Position numbers and translations under genes: made by a program. The notes below the pieces were generated by a model. It was not told the DNA's origin. It searched no databases and was given only the letters and a program-made list of their open reading frames with translations. Source: Orthonyx spaldingii (Eukaryota; Chordata; Aves; Passeriformes; Orthonychidae). From it: a DNA stretch of 64,000 bases. The first letter of the stretch is position 1. Each line of letters begins with the position of its first letter. The stretch covers positions 372,001 through 436,000 of the forward strand of contig VZTJ01005976.1 in NCBI GenBank assembly GCA_013397795.1. Reading direction: 5' to 3'. Positions 60,817 to 64,000 of this stretch are shown in pieces.

Positions 60817-63800
60817 GAATCCCAAATTCTGTGTTATGTTTATCTGGCCAGCACTCTTGTGCTGGTTCAGAAGTACCCTCAAGACAAAGTTTGTTTTGGC
60901 ACATGCAATCAAGTAAGGGATTAATGCTTCTCATGTGGGAAAAACAACAAATAGGCAGCTTCAAGGAGTCATCATACCACCTTGCCCTTCAACTCTTCTT
61001 GCTTTAGAATGTTGGCTTTTGTCTGCCTTTCCAACTGCCAGCAAGGAGAGGCAACTGAAACCTCACAAAAGGAACAAATTAAGCCTAGCTGGGCCACCTC
61101 CTCCTTTCTCTTTTTTGAGCAAAAACCTCTCTGAAGCCATCAGAGGGACAGGCCCTTTCTCTCAGATATTTGAGCACATATCTACATCATTTCCTCCTGT
61201 GGAACAGTGCCATCACGTTTCCCTTCTTGGAAGCATTTTCCCAGTGTTTAGAGGCCCTTACCAACGCGCAGCCCCCAGTGAGGGATGTGCTGGTGGCTGT
61301 ACTGTTTGAGGAACAGTGCGACTGCAGTCCTGCCCACAGCCATAACCTGCTGCATGGGTGCCCCCAGCTCCCTGTGGGATCACAGGGAGCTTTCGTGGAG
61401 TGAAAATGCTCTCTAAATCCTGCTTATCTAGCAAGAAGATTTGCAAAGAAGGAGCCCTCTGCCCCCTCATCTTGCACAGACGGTCTGACTCACTGGACTC
61501 AGGATTCCCATCTGGATGTCTCTTTGAAAGATGAGTGCAAGCCAAGGAGTTTGTCTATTCTTAGCCTTATCTGTTATAAAGATAGTTTTCCCCATAAAAA
61601 TCTACTGTCATTCAGCCATCTCAAAGAACACCTGTCTCTAAGCAAAAACAGCAGCAGTGTGAATCCTGTTCCCTGCTCATTTTAATGCGGTGTTAATATC
61701 AGAGCCCGATGGAGATTATATAAGTGCTCACATAGCTGAGGAAAACCGTGAAAGAAACAAAAATAAATGGAAGTCAAATAATTTGAACCCTGTCACCATG
61801 CAGTGCCAGCTACAGGAATGTGAACGGCACTTGGAGGCAGAAAAATCTTCTTACACCTCCTGTGCTCCAGAAATGACACCACTTGCTTGCCAGCTTCTCC
61901 GACCAGCATCTTCCCACTTTCTCCTATGCTGCCTGAGGACATGGCATGTCCTAGCTGACGTGATCCACAAAACCATGCCTCTCTCTGGTTCTCTGCAGCC
62001 TTGCTCCCCTCTCCTTGTGCTCCGGATTGCTGCGGGAGCTTGGCCCCTGGCAGCCAGGCAGCAGCAGAGAGGGATGCCAGAGGGGGCAGTGTATATTTAA
62101 AAACAACACGCAGCTTCTTAAGCCGCCTGGAACAAAATTGTGCAATAATTGGCTTGTGCAACCATGTGATCTTATCACTGTGAGCCAGGGTTTTCAGAGG
62201 AAACTGAAAGGAGTGAAACACCCACTAGATCCTGCTTCAGATCATCTGAAAAGCTCGGCTGTTTCCTTCGTCCTCCTCTCTTCGTGTTCTACATTTGCTC
62301 GTGGGGGTATTTCTCCCTGAGCTCCTGGGAGGCCAGGCTCGTTGCCAGATCTGTTTGTACACACTCCCAGGGTGGGTTTGGGTTGTTGGCCAGTTTCCCC
62401 GTGTCCTGGCTTTCCCTGTAGCTCGGAGCTGAGGCAGCCCCGGTCATCTTCCAGCGAAAGGCTGGTACGGGCAGGCAGGGCCAACCAAGCACGGGTGGGA
62501 GTGGCCCTGTCTCTAAAGGGCCCCGCAGGCTGCCCCCCTAACAGGGCCAGGGGCGTGCGGGGCACCTTGAAGGGTGATGTCTTCAGACAATATAAGGAGA
62601 TTTAAAAGGCCTGAAGAGAATGAGGAAAGAGAAATCTTCCTTACTACAGAGTTAAGACAGAAAAATGAGAGTCTGTGAAAACAGGAAGAAATTACAGCAG
62701 AGCATACTGGTGTGCTGTGTGGTTCCTGTGCTGGGTTTATGAAGAACATTCAGGACCATTGTGTTTCTAATCTCTTGGCTGCCCATGACAAATACCTGAG
62801 TCTCTCTGTTTCCCACAGATGTACCTTGCAGCTTGCCCCACCTTCAGAAGGGATCTCTGGTTGCAGCACTGTGTGTATCTGCCAGGGTTACACGGTGCAG
62901 CTGGCTGTGTTTCCTGCCCACGTGTGTTTCCTGTGCAAGCTAGGATCAGTCAGGGATGCAGGGAGACTTGAGTGGCATGGGGAGCAGCAGGACTGGGTGC
63001 TGGGATGGCAGCTCTAAAACAAAGCTCTAGACTCCTTTGATAGACATTGGAGAGAAATCAAGATATCCAGAGCCTGATTCCTCTTGTCCTTGTGCACATA
63101 TAGAAAGAAGATCAGGCAAAACACCTTTTAGGTGCCTGTTTCTCTGTTAACTATGAAGGGAGCCCAGTTGTTTAACTGAGGGAAGAGATGTGAAAAGCCC
63201 TGAAATCAGATGGTATCAATCCCACCACAGCTTTAGAAACCAGTGCAATTTCACACAAGGGCTTGATATATGGCACTTATATGTGGACACAATTATGTGT
63301 GGAGACACTTGCATGTGTAACATTATATCAGTGTGCATGAGAAACTGTCATCCTCAAGATGGTATAAACATACCCTTAATAGCTTTACCATCATATGGCC
63401 ACTTAGTACTTAAAATTGTGTAAAACACCAGAATGACCTTAAAGAGTTGCCAGGATAATGCCCAGAAGTAATTTGGGACCAGAGTGACCCCAGAGCTGCC
63501 AAGCCCCAAATTGGAAGAGTGTGGGACACGAGGCCTCATCTAGAAGTCATGCATGTGCCACAATTTTTTTTCTTTTTTAGTACAAACTGCCCTTGATTAG
63601 TCATCGACCTGGTTTAGAAGTTGCACCGCTATGACACAAGCTGTGAGTGGAGTACATATTTAAATATAATAGACTCTGTGATCATTTTAAAACTGGCCTA
63701 GATCTAGGCCCATGGGGAGCTATAACTAATTTGATAGAAGCTGCAGCTTCTAAATAGAACCACCTGAGACCTCTCCAGAGTTCAGCTATGGGGTTCACTG

Positions 63801-63850
63801 TTCCAGCAGAAAGTCTCAGCTTAGTTCCCCTGACTTCTTCACAGCCCTTC

Positions 63851-63898
63851 TCAGGAAACTGAGGCCAATTTGGGGGGCAGCAGAGCTCAGTTTCCTGA
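63851..63898. repeat. Inverted repeat with perfect 13-bp arms
   Basis: TCAGGAAACTGAG (63851-63863) and CTCAGTTTCCTGA (63886-63898) are exact reverse complements with a 22-base spacer. The arms resemble the AAACTGAGGC core often seen in MIR-type SINEs, but no other MIR sequence was recognised. Pairing does not extend well beyond the arms. Confidence 0.75.
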
Positions 63899-64000
63899 TG
63901 GATATCCTTCCCAGTGGGAATTATGAAGCACAGGGAGGAGGGGAATTATAGTTTCAACTCCCCAAACCGTTGGAGAGCTGCATTTTTGCACAGTTTTTAG

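Larger units (their letters stand above)
46255..64000. other. Intergenic region to the window end, no recognised gene
   Basis: There are only short open frames, all below about 150 codons, with no family resemblance. Composition alternates between GC-moderate stretches (49-53 kb) and AT-rich ones (53.2-55 kb, 57.7-58.2 kb, 59.7-60.6 kb). Inverted repeats, a CA repeat and an A-run are listed separately. No YWHAZ exon, RNA gene or further repeat family was recognised. Confidence 0.6.

Noticed and set aside
61690..62221. Overlapping 136-codon (+) and 142-codon (-) open frames
   Set aside because: No family resemblance and no splice context. The mutual overlap indicates at most one could be real, and neither has support.
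1..64000. Search for tRNA genes, CRISPR arrays, endogenous retrovirus LTR pairs and YWHAZ or GRHL2 exons
   Set aside because: No B-box-like tRNA core, no regularly spaced repeat array, no convincing LTR pair and no recognisable 14-3-3 or grainyhead coding sequence were seen by eye. A homology search would be needed to exclude small or decayed copies.

Overview
The window is a piece of a vertebrate nuclear genome, most likely from a bird. The reasons are: one compact intron-containing gene with clean GT/AG splice sites, large gene-free flanks, a strong CpG island, very few interspersed repeats, and the ones I recognise are CR1-type LINEs, the dominant retroelement of birds and other sauropsids. 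I see no bacterial, phage or plasmid features. The lineage call rests on repeat type and compactness, not on a diagnostic species marker.

The only protein-coding gene I can support is ZNF706 on the + strand. Its CpG-island promoter and presumed non-coding first exon lie at about 13.87-14.85 kb, interrupted by a 334-base run of N (14341-14674). Two coding exons (17409-17543 and 18752-18847) join in phase 0 to give a 76-residue protein with a basic 4F5/SERF-like N-terminus and a single C2H2 zinc finger. The stop codon is followed by a probable intron in the 3' UTR and a terminal exon (about 19484-19785) with poly(A) signals at 19761 and 19849.

The first 13.8 kb is intergenic sequence with simple repeats only, notably a 35-base A-run at 9424. 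The island holds readable promoter motifs: a MEF2 site, a GC box, a perfect D-box, an inverted CCAAT box and a G-quadruplex motif beside the gap. Intron 1 carries a three-copy tandem repeat with TATA-like cores, and the intron between the coding exons carries a perfect 11-bp hairpin. At about 23.49-24.93 kb lies a long, heavily decayed antisense CR1 LINE covering part of the ORF2 region and the 3' UTR; a second short antisense CR1 3' end is at about 46.18 kb. From 25 to 64 kb no gene is recognisable. That stretch contains a 1.1-kb pyrimidine-rich block (28.95-30.06 kb), AT-rich islands that could be regulatory, and several perfect inverted repeats.

In vertebrates ZNF706 sits between GRHL2 and YWHAZ. 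With ZNF706 on + here, the left flank should face GRHL2 and the right flank YWHAZ, but no exon of either is visible. I found no convincing new multi-gene system. The best leads are regulatory and structural: the promoter D-box, the gap-edge G-quadruplex, the TATA-like tandem repeat, the perfect hairpins and the AT-rich or GATA-rich islands.
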